Source: Occallatibacter riparius (GTDB lineage: Bacteria > Acidobacteriota > Terriglobia > Terriglobales > Acidobacteriaceae). From it: a stretch of DNA of 64,000 nucleotides. Shown here piece by piece: positions 16,725-24,921 of the stretch; the stretch's first letter is position 1; every line of letters starts with the position of its first letter. The position numbers were made by a program, and so were the translations under genes. The stretch spans positions 4,712,001 through 4,776,000 of the forward strand of contig NZ_CP093313.1 of assembly GCF_025264625.1 (NCBI RefSeq), in the 5' to 3' direction. The notes under the pieces are model-generated. The model was not told the origin of the DNA, searched no databases, and saw nothing but the letters and a program-made list of their open reading frames with translations.

Positions 16725-17633
16725 TCAGAGATTTAGATGCCGGCCAGTGAGGAGCCGGAACGCCTCGAGGTACTTCTCCTGTGTGCGAGCGGCCACATCA
16801 TCAGGTAGCGAAGGAGCTGGCGCCTGCTTGTTCCAGCGGATCGACTCAAGATAATCGCGTACAAACTGTTTGTCGAATGAGGCCTGAGCGCCGCCGGGAT
16901 GCCAGAGCTTTCCATCCCAGAAGCGCGAAGAATCAGGAGTGAGCACTTCGTCGGCCAGGATGATGCGTCTGCCGCCGGATCCGTCCTCGACGGTGCCGAA
17001 TTCAAACTTGGTATCAGCGAGAATGAGGCCGCGCGACTCGGCATGTGCGGCAGCCTTTGCATAGATCGCCATGGTCAGGCGGCGGAGTTCGTTGGCATCC
17101 GCGGGGCCAACGAGCTCGGCAACGCGGTCGAAGGGAATGTTTTCATCGTGTGCGCCGTCCTGGCTTTTGGTCGCGGGAGTGAAGATCGGTTCGGGCAGCC
17201 GCGAACCGTCTTGAAGACCGGCAGGCAGCGGAATGCCGCACACGGTGCCCTCGGCCTTGTATTCCTTCCAGCCGGAGCCGGCCAGGTAACCGCGCGCCAC
17301 GCATTCAACCGGGAACATCGTCGCGCGCCTGACCAACATGGAGCGGCCCTCAAGCTGATCGCGATAAGGCTGCAACTCGGCAGGGAAGTCGTTCACGTCG
17401 GCGGAGATGATGTGGTTGGGAACAATGTCCGCGAGCAGGTCGAACCAGAACAGCGAGATCTGCGTGAGGATTTTGCCCTTGCCAGGAATTCCGGTGCCCA
17501 GGACGTGATCGAATGCAGAGATGCGATCCGTGGCGACGAGCAGAAGATTGTCGCCTACAGCATAGAGATCGCGGACCTTTCCGCGGCCAAGGAGAGGAAC
17601 GTTTCCAAGATCAGTTTTGATGAGGGCGCTCAA
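16725..17633 (-). CDS. purC: phosphoribosylaminoimidazole-succinocarboxamide synthase
   Basis: The 302-residue enzyme joins aspartate to CAIR in purine biosynthesis. Diagnostic segments are RGKVRDLY, ATDRISAFDHVLGTGIPGKG, VECVARGYLAGSGWKEY, LADTKFEFG and DEVLTPDSSRFW. I place the start at the TTG at 17633 (then SALIKTDL), where homologous proteins begin. A longer in-frame TTG at 17696 exists, but its extra residues look non-conserved. A CRP-like palindrome lies about 150 bases upstream at 17779-17794, and a structured RNA candidate is divergent. Confidence 0.94.
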   Translation of the reverse strand: MSALIKTDLGNVPLLGRGKVRDLYAVGDNLLLVATDRISAFDHVLGTGIPGKGKILTQISLFWFDLLADIVPNHIISADVNDFPAELQPYRDQLEGRSMLVRRATMFPVECVARGYLAGSGWKEYKAEGTVCGIPLPAGLQDGSRLPEPIFTPATKSQDGAHDENIPFDRVAELVGPADANELRRLTMAIYAKAAAHAESRGLILADTKFEFGTVEDGSGGRRIILADEVLTPDSSRFWDGKLWHPGGAQASFDKQFVRDYLESIRWNKQAPAPSLPDDVAARTQEKYLEAFRLLTGRHLNL

Positions 17634-17778
17634 GGCGGGGCCTTTCGTAAGACGGCTTGAAGTCTCGATTTTCGAGCGGACGGCGGGGTTTGTCAAACGG
17701 GCAAATCACCGGCATGTGAGATGGCATGGGCCCGCGCTGGAACGTTGAAGATGCTCATTTTATTCGTGAACAAACCTG

Positions 17779-17794
17779 TGTGACGGCCGTCACG
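17779..17794. promoter_or_regulatory. CRP/FNR-family-like palindrome upstream of purC and the RNA candidate
   Basis: TGTGACGGCCGTCACG matches the CRP-type pattern TGTGA-N6-TCACA at nine of ten positions, and its inner 14 bases are perfectly self-complementary. A site with nearly the same core, TGTGGCGTCCGTCACA, lies between eno and its divergent neighbour. Which regulator binds and which gene responds are unknown. Confidence 0.5.
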
Positions 17795-17803
17795 GATTGA
17801 TTG

Positions 17804-18041
17804 GTTACGATAGGCGAAACTCCAGTTGTCAACATGGTTCGAGAGGCGTGTAGTAAGGCCTCTCTAGAGCCGGGCGACACGAGACAGCCGTGGAAAGGGG
17901 AAGCCGCAGCTGAGCTCGTTCTAAGGGATCGCCAGTAGCCGCGCACTACCGACCTCCAGTGCCGGCTACTGGTCCCCGTTCGCTATCTTGTGACACGCAA
18001 GCGCCTCCGAAGCGACGATTTCCTTCGGAGGCGATTTTTTT
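17804..18041 (+). ncRNA. candidate stand-alone structured RNA, about 190 nt plus terminator
   Basis: By eye the + strand folds into a closed multi-branch structure. The closing stem pairs 17804-17818 with 17979-17994 (GTTACGATAG-CGAA with TTCG-CTATC-GTGAC, with small bulges). Arm 1 pairs GAGAGGC 17841-17847 with GCCTCTC 17858-17864. Arm 2, 17879-17919, has three short helices with a GA-rich loop AAAGGGGAAG. Arm 3, 17925-17976, has about 19 base pairs, including CCAGTAGCCG with CGGCTACTGG. A strong intrinsic terminator oriented for the + strand ends it at 18041. No + strand gene lies upstream, so the terminator needs such a transcript. It does not match the signature sequences of SRP RNA, RNase P, tmRNA or common riboswitches that I know. 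A 6S-like or new family is open. Confidence 0.6.
18002..18041 (+). terminator. intrinsic terminator of the RNA candidate
   Basis: CGCCTCCGAAG at 18002-18012 pairs perfectly with CTTCGGAGGCG at 18023-18033, followed by ATTTTTTT. The T-run exists only in the + direction. Confidence 0.9.
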
Positions 18042-18093
18042 GTAAACGTGACGCAAGTGCTTACGAATTCCATATGCTCCTCGAAGTTGCGTC

Positions 18094-19278
18094 TTAAAGG
18101 ATGCGGCGCAATCCCGGCACGCGCACGAGTGGATCGGCGACAAGCCAGCAGGCTGCGACCGCGATTGACCCAGTGCATGCCCACTTGATCATCGGCAGCG
18201 CAGCCCAGGATCGCAGCAGCAGCGCAGCCCCAACCAGCAGAACTGGATGGATGATGTAAGCGGCATAGGCGCGACGGTCAAGCCACAACCACATAGGCGT
18301 CTTCACATTGGTGTATTTGCGAAACGCGAGCAGAAATGCGGCGATGAAACCCCACGCCACGAACGGCTCCCACACTGCCCAAAAGATCGCTGCCCAGGGC
18401 ATGCCCTTCGCGAAGCTCACTGCCGACCACGTGTCGGGCGTGCGATCGAGCGAGAGATGAATGGGCATCAGCACCCAGAGAAACGGAAGGCTCAGTATCC
18501 ACCAGCGCGCACGCGCCCATGTAAGCTGGCGCAACCAATCGTGCCGCCATGCAGCCACGCCGACGGCGAACAGAAAGATGTAGCTCGAAAAGAAGCCGAT
18601 CTGCAGGCCGAGAGCATTTTTGCCGACAGGGTACCGCACGCGAAAGAGCACCGCCACCGCGCCTACCACCACTGCGCTTGCCAGCCACCACACAGACCGC
18701 GGAACCGACGAGCTGTCACGGCGCGCCTGATTGAGCGGAGTTCGTGTCAGCCAGCGATAGACGCAGTAAGCAACACTGAACATCAACAACGCCTGGGTGA
18801 ACCACAGAGGGCCGTTAACGAAATACATTCCCTTCCAGACGCTCAGCATCGTCTGCCAGAAGTCCCGTCCCTGTGCCGTCTGCGCCATGGCAATCGTGAG
18901 CGGTCCGAGAAATATGCAGAAAGCGAGCAGCGGCAGGCCAAGGCGCAGGAGGCGGTCGGCGATGAACCGCGCGTAACCCTTGCGCTCCAGCGAAGGCGGT
19001 GTGAAGTAACCCGCAAGCAGGAAGAAGAACCCCATGAAGTACGCCTGGCTGGTGAGCACGAACAGCGAAAGGATTTGGCTCGATAGCGCTTCTGAATGCT
19101 TCACTTCGAAATAGAACCAGCCTCCGACGCTGCCGTAAGTGATGGCGCAATGAAACACGATCACCTGCATGGTGAGCACGGTGCGCAGGTGGTCAATGTA
19201 GTATTCGCGCTGCGGCGGGTTTTCCTGCCTGGCGAATTGATCCCGGATAACTCGCGGTTCCACAATGGCGGTAGTCAT
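18094..19278 (-). CDS. acyltransferase 3 family integral membrane protein (copy 2)
   Basis: The 394-residue protein has about ten hydrophobic helices. It begins with YIDHLRTVLTMQVIVFHCAITYG, the start pattern of acyltransferase-3 (OafA/MdoC-like) enzymes; the histidine in FHCAITYG matches the catalytic region. Further shared segments include FLLAGYFTPPSLERKGY and RRAYAAYIIHPVLL. Such enzymes move acyl groups onto envelope sugars or lipids. It overlaps the upstream paralogue by four bases (ATGA) and is similar to it along the whole length, so the pair is a tandem duplication. Confidence 0.87.
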   Translation of the reverse strand: MTTAIVEPRVIRDQFARQENPPQREYYIDHLRTVLTMQVIVFHCAITYGSVGGWFYFEVKHSEALSSQILSLFVLTSQAYFMGFFFLLAGYFTPPSLERKGYARFIADRLLRLGLPLLAFCIFLGPLTIAMAQTAQGRDFWQTMLSVWKGMYFVNGPLWFTQALLMFSVAYCVYRWLTRTPLNQARRDSSSVPRSVWWLASAVVVGAVAVLFRVRYPVGKNALGLQIGFFSSYIFLFAVGVAAWRHDWLRQLTWARARWWILSLPFLWVLMPIHLSLDRTPDTWSAVSFAKGMPWAAIFWAVWEPFVAWGFIAAFLLAFRKYTNVKTPMWLWLDRRAYAAYIIHPVLLVGAALLLRSWAALPMIKWACTGSIAVAACWLVADPLVRVPGLRRIL

Positions 19279-20453
19279 AGGATTCTCCGAAGTCCCGGCA
19301 TTCGAACAAGCGGGTCGGCGATGAGCCAGCAGATCGCGCAGCTAACTGTGCCGGTCACAGCAAATTTGACGAGTGCGGGTGCTGTCCATAGATGCAGCAG
19401 AATAGTGATGCCCACCAGGATCGGCGGGTGAATGATGTACACCGCGTAGGCGCGGCGATTGAGCCATGACCAGAACGCGGAAGGTTGGTTGCCGAATCGC
19501 CGCATGAACAGTAGCCACGCGGCGATGAATCCCCAGGCCACGAATGGCTCCCAGAGCGCATAGAGAGCGGCATGCCACGAGATGCCACCGGCAAAATCAC
19601 CCTTGCTGTGCGTGATCTGCGCGACAGCCACGCCGGCAGGCATCAACGGAAGCGCGATTGCGCCGGCATAGATGGCGGTCTTTGCGTTGTTCCAGTTGAG
19701 TTGACGGATCCAGTCGTAACGCCACGCGGCGATCCCCGCCGCGAAGAGAACGATATACGTTGCGAAGTAGCCGAGCTGCAGCGAAGCGATGTTCACACCG
19801 ACGTGAATGAATTGCCGGATCGCAAATGCGCCGATGCCGGTAAGTAGCGCGCTCAAGAGCCATATCCCGGCGCTGGGCACTGGCCGCGGCGTGCGCTCAG
19901 CTCCGGCAAGCGGCGCGCCGAACATTGCCCGCCAGCCGCAATAGGCTAGGCAGAAGATGAGCAGGGCTTCTGCAAACCATAGCGGTCCGGGGATGAGAAT
20001 GAAATGTTGCGCGAGATAAGGGAAGACCTCCCAGAAGCGCCCCGTATCGGCTGCATGCGCGATAGCTGCGGTGAGTGGACCGAGAATCAGAATGAACCCG
20101 AGCAACGGCAGACCGAGGCGTGTGAAGCGGTCGCGCAGGAAGGCTCCGTACCCCTTCCGCTCCAGCGAGGCCGGCGTGAAGTATCCGGCCAGCAGGAAGA
20201 AGAACCCCATGAAGTAAGCCTGATTGATGGTGCAGAACTGGATGAGCACCTGGCTTGAGATCGCTCGCGAAGGCTTCAGCTCATACCAGAACCAGCCTCC
20301 GATGGCTCCATAGGTAATGGCCGTGTGATGCAGAATGACGAAAGCCGTCATGATGCTGCGCAGGCGATCGATGTAAAGGTCCCGAGGGCGGCTCAGCTTG
20401 ATAGCCGCATCGGCAGCGGCTTCGATTGTGCGTTCTTGCGTGGCTTCCGGCAT
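19275..20453 (-). CDS. acyltransferase 3 family integral membrane protein (copy 1)
   Basis: The 392-residue protein has about ten membrane helices and the family pattern YIDRLRSIMTAFVILHHTAITYG near its start. FLLAGYFTPASLERKGYG and RRAYAVYIIHPPIL are shared with its neighbour. I prefer the ATG at 20453; an ATG at 20498 lies directly beside the tpiA terminator and would leave no room for a promoter or leader. It should acylate an envelope glycan or lipid in the inner membrane. Its stop overlaps the start of copy 2. Confidence 0.85.
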   Translation of the reverse strand: MPEATQERTIEAAADAAIKLSRPRDLYIDRLRSIMTAFVILHHTAITYGAIGGWFWYELKPSRAISSQVLIQFCTINQAYFMGFFFLLAGYFTPASLERKGYGAFLRDRFTRLGLPLLGFILILGPLTAAIAHAADTGRFWEVFPYLAQHFILIPGPLWFAEALLIFCLAYCGWRAMFGAPLAGAERTPRPVPSAGIWLLSALLTGIGAFAIRQFIHVGVNIASLQLGYFATYIVLFAAGIAAWRYDWIRQLNWNNAKTAIYAGAIALPLMPAGVAVAQITHSKGDFAGGISWHAALYALWEPFVAWGFIAAWLLFMRRFGNQPSAFWSWLNRRAYAVYIIHPPILVGITILLHLWTAPALVKFAVTGTVSCAICWLIADPLVRMPGLRRIL

Positions 20454-20499
20454 GAGCCATGATACGCAGAGACGCTTGTGCTGGTTCGAACAGAGCATG

Positions 20500-20535
20500 A
20501 AAAATCCCAGGCCTCAATTGAGACCTGGGATTTTC
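20500..20535 (-). terminator. intrinsic terminator of tpiA
   Basis: AAAATCCCAGG(C)CTCAATTGAG(A)CCTGGGATTTT forms a long, nearly perfect hairpin. It has A/T tracts on both sides, so it could stop transcription in either direction. Confidence 0.85.
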
Positions 20536-20555
20536 AGAATCAGGGACGAAACGAG

Positions 20556-21317
20556 TTAGTACTTCACAATGGACGCGAACGAATCGGGCTTGAGGCTGGC
20601 GCCGCCGACCAATGCGCCGTCAATCTCTTCCTGTCCGATGAGCGCTGTGGCGTTGTCGGGCTTCACGCTGCCGCCGTAGAGAATACGCATGTTGGCCGCG
20701 ACGTCCGAACCTAGCAGGCTGGACACTTCCGCGCGAATGATGCGATGCGCATCGGCAGCCATTTCCGGCGTGGCGGTCTTCCCGGTGCCGATAGCCCACA
20801 CGGGCTCGTAGGCGATCACGATGGAAGAGATGACCTCGGCAGCCAGGCCTTTGATGCCAGCGAATGCGCCGTTCACCTGAATCTTCAGCACGCTTGCTGT
20901 CATGCCGGCTTCGCGCTCTCCCAGCACTTCACCAATGCAGACTACTGGCACAAAACCGTGCTTGAGCGCGGTGTGCAGCTTCTTGTTGACGATGTCGTCA
21001 GTCTCGCCGAAGTACTGGCGACGTTCAGAGTGGCCGATGAGCGTATGCGTTCCGCCAATGGCGGCGAGCTGGCTGGCGGAGGTTTCGCCGGTGTAGGCGC
21101 CTTCTTCTGCAAAGTGGATATTCTGCGCCCCGATGGCGATACTGGAGCCGCGCGCCGCTTCGACTACTGTGGGCAGCAGCACAGGCGACGGGAACAAGGC
21201 GATCTCGTCACGTGTGTGGTCGGCAACGAGAGGCAAAAAAGCATCCACAAACGCCTTGGCTTCGGCAGGCGTCTTGTACATCTTCCAGTTGGCAGCAATC
21301 AAGGCTTTTCGAGACAT
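20556..21317 (-). CDS. tpiA: triosephosphate isomerase
   Basis: The 253-residue glycolytic enzyme interconverts dihydroxyacetone phosphate and glyceraldehyde 3-phosphate. It shows ANWKMYKT at the N-terminus (catalytic Lys), the catalytic His in LIGHSERR, the catalytic Glu in VIAYEPVWAIGTG and the phosphate-binding ILYGGSVKPDN loop. The start is the ATG at 21317 (MSRKALIAANWKM); the frame farther upstream is not conserved-looking. Pgk, GapA, GpmI and Eno are also in this window but not in one operon. Confidence 0.96.
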   Translation of the reverse strand: MSRKALIAANWKMYKTPAEAKAFVDAFLPLVADHTRDEIALFPSPVLLPTVVEAARGSSIAIGAQNIHFAEEGAYTGETSASQLAAIGGTHTLIGHSERRQYFGETDDIVNKKLHTALKHGFVPVVCIGEVLGEREAGMTASVLKIQVNGAFAGIKGLAAEVISSIVIAYEPVWAIGTGKTATPEMAADAHRIIRAEVSSLLGSDVAANMRILYGGSVKPDNATALIGQEEIDGALVGGASLKPDSFASIVKY

Positions 21318-21416
21318 GTGTTGTTGTTCCTCATGTCCGATTTTAGAGGACGGATTCGCGGCGCAGCGTGACGCGGGGCACACGATGAGCGTGTCCCCTG
21401 TTTGCCCGATCAGGCG

Positions 21417-21692
21417 CTAGTGGTGAAACCTGGGCCGCATATGCCAGTGATGCGCTTTGCGCGGTCGCTCCGCGACTCGATTCGTCAGAGTCGTGAGGCC
21501 GGCGCCCAATGCTGCCACGATCACAATCGCGATCGATAGAACGGCGAAATGTGCCTGTGCGCGAGTGTGCATAAGTTGCGGAATGTAATTGAGGATCAAA
21601 TAGGAAACCAGCCACCACAGTCCCAGAACCAGTGCGAAGCTGGCGGCCGAGAGAAGAGTAGCAACGCCTACAATCGTTGCCCGGCGTTTCAC
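21417..21692 (-). CDS. small inner membrane protein of unknown function
   Basis: The 91-residue protein has two hydrophobic segments (near residues 8-32 and 49-68) separated by a short polar loop. A basic, histidine-rich tail ends in RPRFHH. It lies 99 bases upstream of tpiA on the same strand. I do not recognise a family. The regular two-helix topology and the Met-Lys-Arg-Arg start support a real gene, but the evidence is moderate. Confidence 0.55.
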   Translation of the reverse strand: MKRRATIVGVATLLSAASFALVLGLWWLVSYLILNYIPQLMHTRAQAHFAVLSIAIVIVAALGAGLTTLTNRVAERPRKAHHWHMRPRFHH

Positions 21693-22040
21693 GGAGCGCC
21701 CCTCAAGGGAATGCCACTTGCCGGGGAAAGCATTGGCATCACGATCCCTTTGTGATCAGTGACTATAGCGCGATCGGAGCGAGGGTTCAAGCGGGCAACG
21801 GGCGCGACCGGAGCCATGCTCGGCGCGCTTCCGGTCTGTATTTTTTTAATTCCCCGACGCAATTTGCCGGGTATACACTTACTCCTCCGGGTCATGTTGT
21901 TGGACGAAACCGTGATTAAGTTCGGTTCGCCCAGGGAATCCCCGCTCCTTACGCTGACCTTCCTGTTTTGTTGCCCGACGATAGAAACCGGCCCCCTCGC
22001 GTCCGAGAGAAGACGGATTTCAACCAGTTGGAGATGAGTC
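21693..22040. other. intergenic region between divergent genes, with an orphan terminator-like hairpin
   Basis: These 348 bases hold the promoters of the small membrane protein (-) and the exported protein at 22041 (+). The only structure found is the hairpin at 21806-21847. No coding sequence is supported. Confidence 0.5.
21806..21847 (+). terminator. terminator-like hairpin with no + strand gene upstream
   Basis: GACCGGA at 21806-21812 pairs with TCCGGTC at 21830-21836, with an inner GCC/GGC pairing, and is followed by TGTATTTTTTT. No + strand gene precedes it. It could be a leader attenuator of the gene at 22041 or the end of a short RNA. Confidence 0.45.
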
Positions 22041-22652
22041 ATGCGAATCAATCAGACCTTGCTGGCGGGCCTTTGCCTTCTGGCAACCGCGGCGATGTAC
22101 GGCCAGACAGCCTCTGTGCAGCGCAACCCTAAACAGAACAAACTGGGTCCCATGAGCTTCAGTTACGATGCTCAGCACGATCAGATCGTGCCGAATGGCA
22201 TACAGCTGAATGCGCACGCAGCCAACATCAACATCACGCCCACCACCGGCAGGATCGAGGTGACGGTGAACATCAACCCCCAGAGCCACTTCGATAAGGG
22301 CACGAAGTTTCACTGCTCGTTGCTCGTAATAGGTGGTGAGATCGACACTACGGATGGCGTTGTCGGCGGCGGAATCGAAACCACTAACTCTGTGGCGAAG
22401 AAAGATACCTGCACTCTGACCATTCCGTACTCCTGGACCATCCCGCCAGACTCCGGCGCTTCTTCTGGAATGATCCTTGCGGTCGGCGTATCGGCCGTCC
22501 AGGGTGGTGAGCCCGGTCATTCGGGGCACGACGCCGAATGGAACGGCAATGGCGGCGGAATGGTCGTCCGCACTTCGCTGCAGGTAGGCGGTGTGGAGGC
22601 GCTTCCGCCTAACGGTTCAACCACCTCGATCACGTTTGAAATTGTGCTGTAA
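22041..22652 (+). CDS. exported protein of unknown function
   Basis: The 203-residue protein has a clear signal peptide (MRINQTLLAGLCLLATAAMYGQ) and a good ribosome-binding site (GGAGATGAGTC before the ATG). The mature part is predicted to be beta-rich and polar, with two cysteines (FHCSLL and DTCTLT) that may form a disulfide. A Gly/His/Asn-rich stretch follows near residues 160-175. I do not recognise the family. It may be a periplasmic or surface beta-sandwich protein. It stands alone, with a histidine kinase gene converging from the right. Confidence 0.75.
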   Translation: MRINQTLLAGLCLLATAAMYGQTASVQRNPKQNKLGPMSFSYDAQHDQIVPNGIQLNAHAANINITPTTGRIEVTVNINPQSHFDKGTKFHCSLLVIGGEIDTTDGVVGGGIETTNSVAKKDTCTLTIPYSWTIPPDSGASSGMILAVGVSAVQGGEPGHSGHDAEWNGNGGGMVVRTSLQVGGVEALPPNGSTTSITFEIVL

Positions 22653-22722
22653 AAGAGTTCGTTCTAGGAAAAGCACCTTGAGAACTTGGGCCCGCGCCTC
22701 GAAGTGGTCCGGCCAAATGTAT

Positions 22723-24024
22723 CTACGCTGAACGGAAGGACAGATTTGCCGGCAACTCGATCGATACGAGCGTGCCACGTCCGGGATTGCTGACTACCGT
22801 GAAGCGCGCCTCTGTGCCGTAGAGGACCTCGAGGCGCTCCTGCACGTTCTTCATCCCGATGCCGTTGCCGGTGCGCTTCAACGCCGAATCGGGCCGCGCC
22901 ACGATGCCCACGCCGTCGTCAGCGACTTCGATCATCACCCGCTCGCCCTGCAGACGGCTGCGCAGCGTAACGGTGCCGCCATTGATGCGCGGTTCGAGTC
23001 CGTGCTTGATGCTGTTCTCAATCAGAGGCTGCAACAGGATGCTCGGCACCAGCACGTCGAGCGTCAGCGGATCAATCTCCTTTTCGACGCGCAGCTTGTC
23101 TGCGCCGAAACGCACCACTTCGATATCGAGGTAGTCGTCCGTGAAGCTGAGCTCCTGGCTCAACGGCACGTAGGTGTCGTGTTCCTTCAGCAGGGCGCGC
23201 AGAATATTCGCGAGCTTCACGGTCATTTGTCGTGCCAGCTCGGGTTTCACCCGCACAAGGGATGCAATCGAGTTCAGCGTATTGAACAGAAAGTGCGGAT
23301 TGATCTGCCGCTGCAGCGCGTCAAGGCGTGCCTCGAGCAGCAGACGCTCCTGCTGCTTGAGCTTGATCTCGACGCGGAGGGTGTTCCATACCTTGAGCAC
23401 GATTCCGACGACGACGGGCGCGCAGAGCCAGACCAGCACCTGCAACTCCCACCGATTGGTGTTGAGCGCGAACAAGCGCCGAGGATGCATGCGGCCGATC
23501 CATTCACGCACGATCTCCAGCACCACGATGACGAAGAGCATCAAAAACTGGCGATCGACGCGCAGCTGGCGCAGGTTGCGCCGGACCCAGCGATAAAGGC
23601 TCAGGTCAATGAAGGGCGTGAAGCCCCAGATCTCTTCGCGCTCCACGAAGCGGCCCAGCGTGCCGGCGGCGAAGCCGAGCGCGGCATAGAAGGGAAGCGA
23701 AAGGTATTCGCCATGGATCATGGCGGGCCCGGAGAGCACGATGCCGCCCAGCATCGCCCACCACGGGCCGACTATCAGGCCCAGCAGAATTACGGTTTCA
23801 AACGAAATGTCGGCGGCCAGAAAGTTGGAGACCGTGGTGCGAACCCACACACCCAAGGTCAGCGGCACTAGCAGGAACGCCAGCAGACCGACGGTTTGGC
23901 GGGCGCTTCGCCGCTCGGCGAAAAGCAGACGCTGGAAGGTGTGCGCCCGCGCCAGCGCGCTGGCCACCGACGCGGCCACGCCCAGCTTGACCAGCAGCGT
24001 GATCAGAATGAGGGTGTTGGTCAC
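22723..24024 (-). CDS. LytS-like sensor histidine kinase
   Basis: The 433-residue protein has about five or six N-terminal membrane helices of the LytS (5TM) receptor type. A coiled linker follows, then the His_kinase domain with phospho-acceptor motif RQINPHFLFNTLNSI near residue 232 and the HATPase segments LLQPLIENSIKHGLEP, VADDGVGI and GNGIGMKNVQERL. This family usually signals to a LytTR response regulator and senses envelope or osmotic change. No response regulator gene lies beside it, so it is an orphan here. Confidence 0.9.
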   Translation of the reverse strand: MTNTLILITLLVKLGVAASVASALARAHTFQRLLFAERRSARQTVGLLAFLLVPLTLGVWVRTTVSNFLAADISFETVILLGLIVGPWWAMLGGIVLSGPAMIHGEYLSLPFYAALGFAAGTLGRFVEREEIWGFTPFIDLSLYRWVRRNLRQLRVDRQFLMLFVIVVLEIVREWIGRMHPRRLFALNTNRWELQVLVWLCAPVVVGIVLKVWNTLRVEIKLKQQERLLLEARLDALQRQINPHFLFNTLNSIASLVRVKPELARQMTVKLANILRALLKEHDTYVPLSQELSFTDDYLDIEVVRFGADKLRVEKEIDPLTLDVLVPSILLQPLIENSIKHGLEPRINGGTVTLRSRLQGERVMIEVADDGVGIVARPDSALKRTGNGIGMKNVQERLEVLYGTEARFTVVSNPGRGTLVSIELPANLSFRSA

Positions 24025-24171
24025 GCTTGTATCCTACCCGCTGGCCGGCCTCGTAACCAATCTACGCAGCCCCGTATGCAACGGCGCCGCACTTGCTGCT
24101 TCTTCAAGTGCCGCTCGAGCATCTGTGATGGATGACGCGGCGACAAATCCTTGGGCCGGTAGAATGGGAAT

Positions 24172-24840
24172 ATGGAGTTTGAAAGCGTAAATAAGGTGGC
24201 ACAGGCGGCCTTTCCTACCCGCTGGGGCAGTTTCCAGATCATGGGCTTTGAGGGCATTCTGCCCTCGGCACGCCCGTGCTGCGAGCATGGCGAAGCGTCG
24301 GGCAAGCGCGTGGAGGGCCTGGTCGCCCTGGTGATGGGAGACATCCACGGCGCTCCGCCGGTGGTGCGTATCCACTCGCAATGCCTGACGGGGGACGTGT
24401 TCGGATCGCTGCGCTGCGACTGCCGGCTGCAGCTTGAGCTGGCGCTCAAGAAGATTGCCGACGAGGGCGCGGGCATTCTGCTCTATGAGCAGCAGGAGGG
24501 CCGCGGCATCGGCCTGATGGCCAAGCTGAAGGCCTACGAGCTGCAGGACCAGGGCTTCGACACGGTTGAGGCCAATGTGGAACTCGGCTTTGCGCCTGAC
24601 TGCCGTGCCTATGAGCTTCCTGCCGAGGTGCTCAAGCTACTCGGCGTTCCAGCGGTGCGGCTGATCACCAACAATCCGGAAAAGGTGGCGGCACTGCAGT
24701 CCGCGGGCATTGAAGTGGTGGAGCGGGTCAGTGCCGAAGTCGAAGCGCAAGATACCTTCGAGCGCTACCTCAGGACCAAGCAGGAGAAGATGGGACACAT
24801 ACTCGATTCGATTCCCGATGCGCTGGTGGGCGAGGAGTAG
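24172..24840 (+). CDS. ribA: GTP cyclohydrolase II
   Basis: The 222-residue enzyme opens GTP to begin riboflavin synthesis. The zinc-binding cysteines are in CLTGDVFGSLRCDC near residues 69-82. The catalytic segment LYEQQEGRGIGLMAKLKAY follows, and the nucleotide-binding region is LITNNPEKV. It is the stand-alone RibA form, not fused to RibB. The gene is divergent from the LytS-like kinase gene. No flavin riboswitch pattern was seen in the 147 bases upstream. Confidence 0.95.
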   Translation: MEFESVNKVAQAAFPTRWGSFQIMGFEGILPSARPCCEHGEASGKRVEGLVALVMGDIHGAPPVVRIHSQCLTGDVFGSLRCDCRLQLELALKKIADEGAGILLYEQQEGRGIGLMAKLKAYELQDQGFDTVEANVELGFAPDCRAYELPAEVLKLLGVPAVRLITNNPEKVAALQSAGIEVVERVSAEVEAQDTFERYLRTKQEKMGHILDSIPDALVGEE

Positions 24841-24864
24841 CGCTTAATTGGCTGTGTAGCCCGC

Positions 24865-24902
24865 CATCCTTGCGCGGCGCCACCATGGCGTGCGCAAGGA
24901 TG
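24865..24902. terminator. strong inverted repeat after ribA, terminator-like without T-run
   Basis: CATCCTTGCGC pairs with GCGCAAGGATG, and the inner GCGCCA pairs with TGGCG(T). It lies 25 bases after the ribA stop and facing the end of a - strand gene, so it may end transcription from both sides despite lacking a T-run. Confidence 0.45.
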
Positions 24903-24921
24903 ACCGGGAGATGAAGTTCGT

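Noticed and set aside
17879..17919. SRP (4.5S) RNA apical loop in arm 2 of the RNA candidate
   Set aside because: The loop AAAGGGGAAG looks similar, but the conserved GGAAGGAAGCA pattern and flanking bases are absent.
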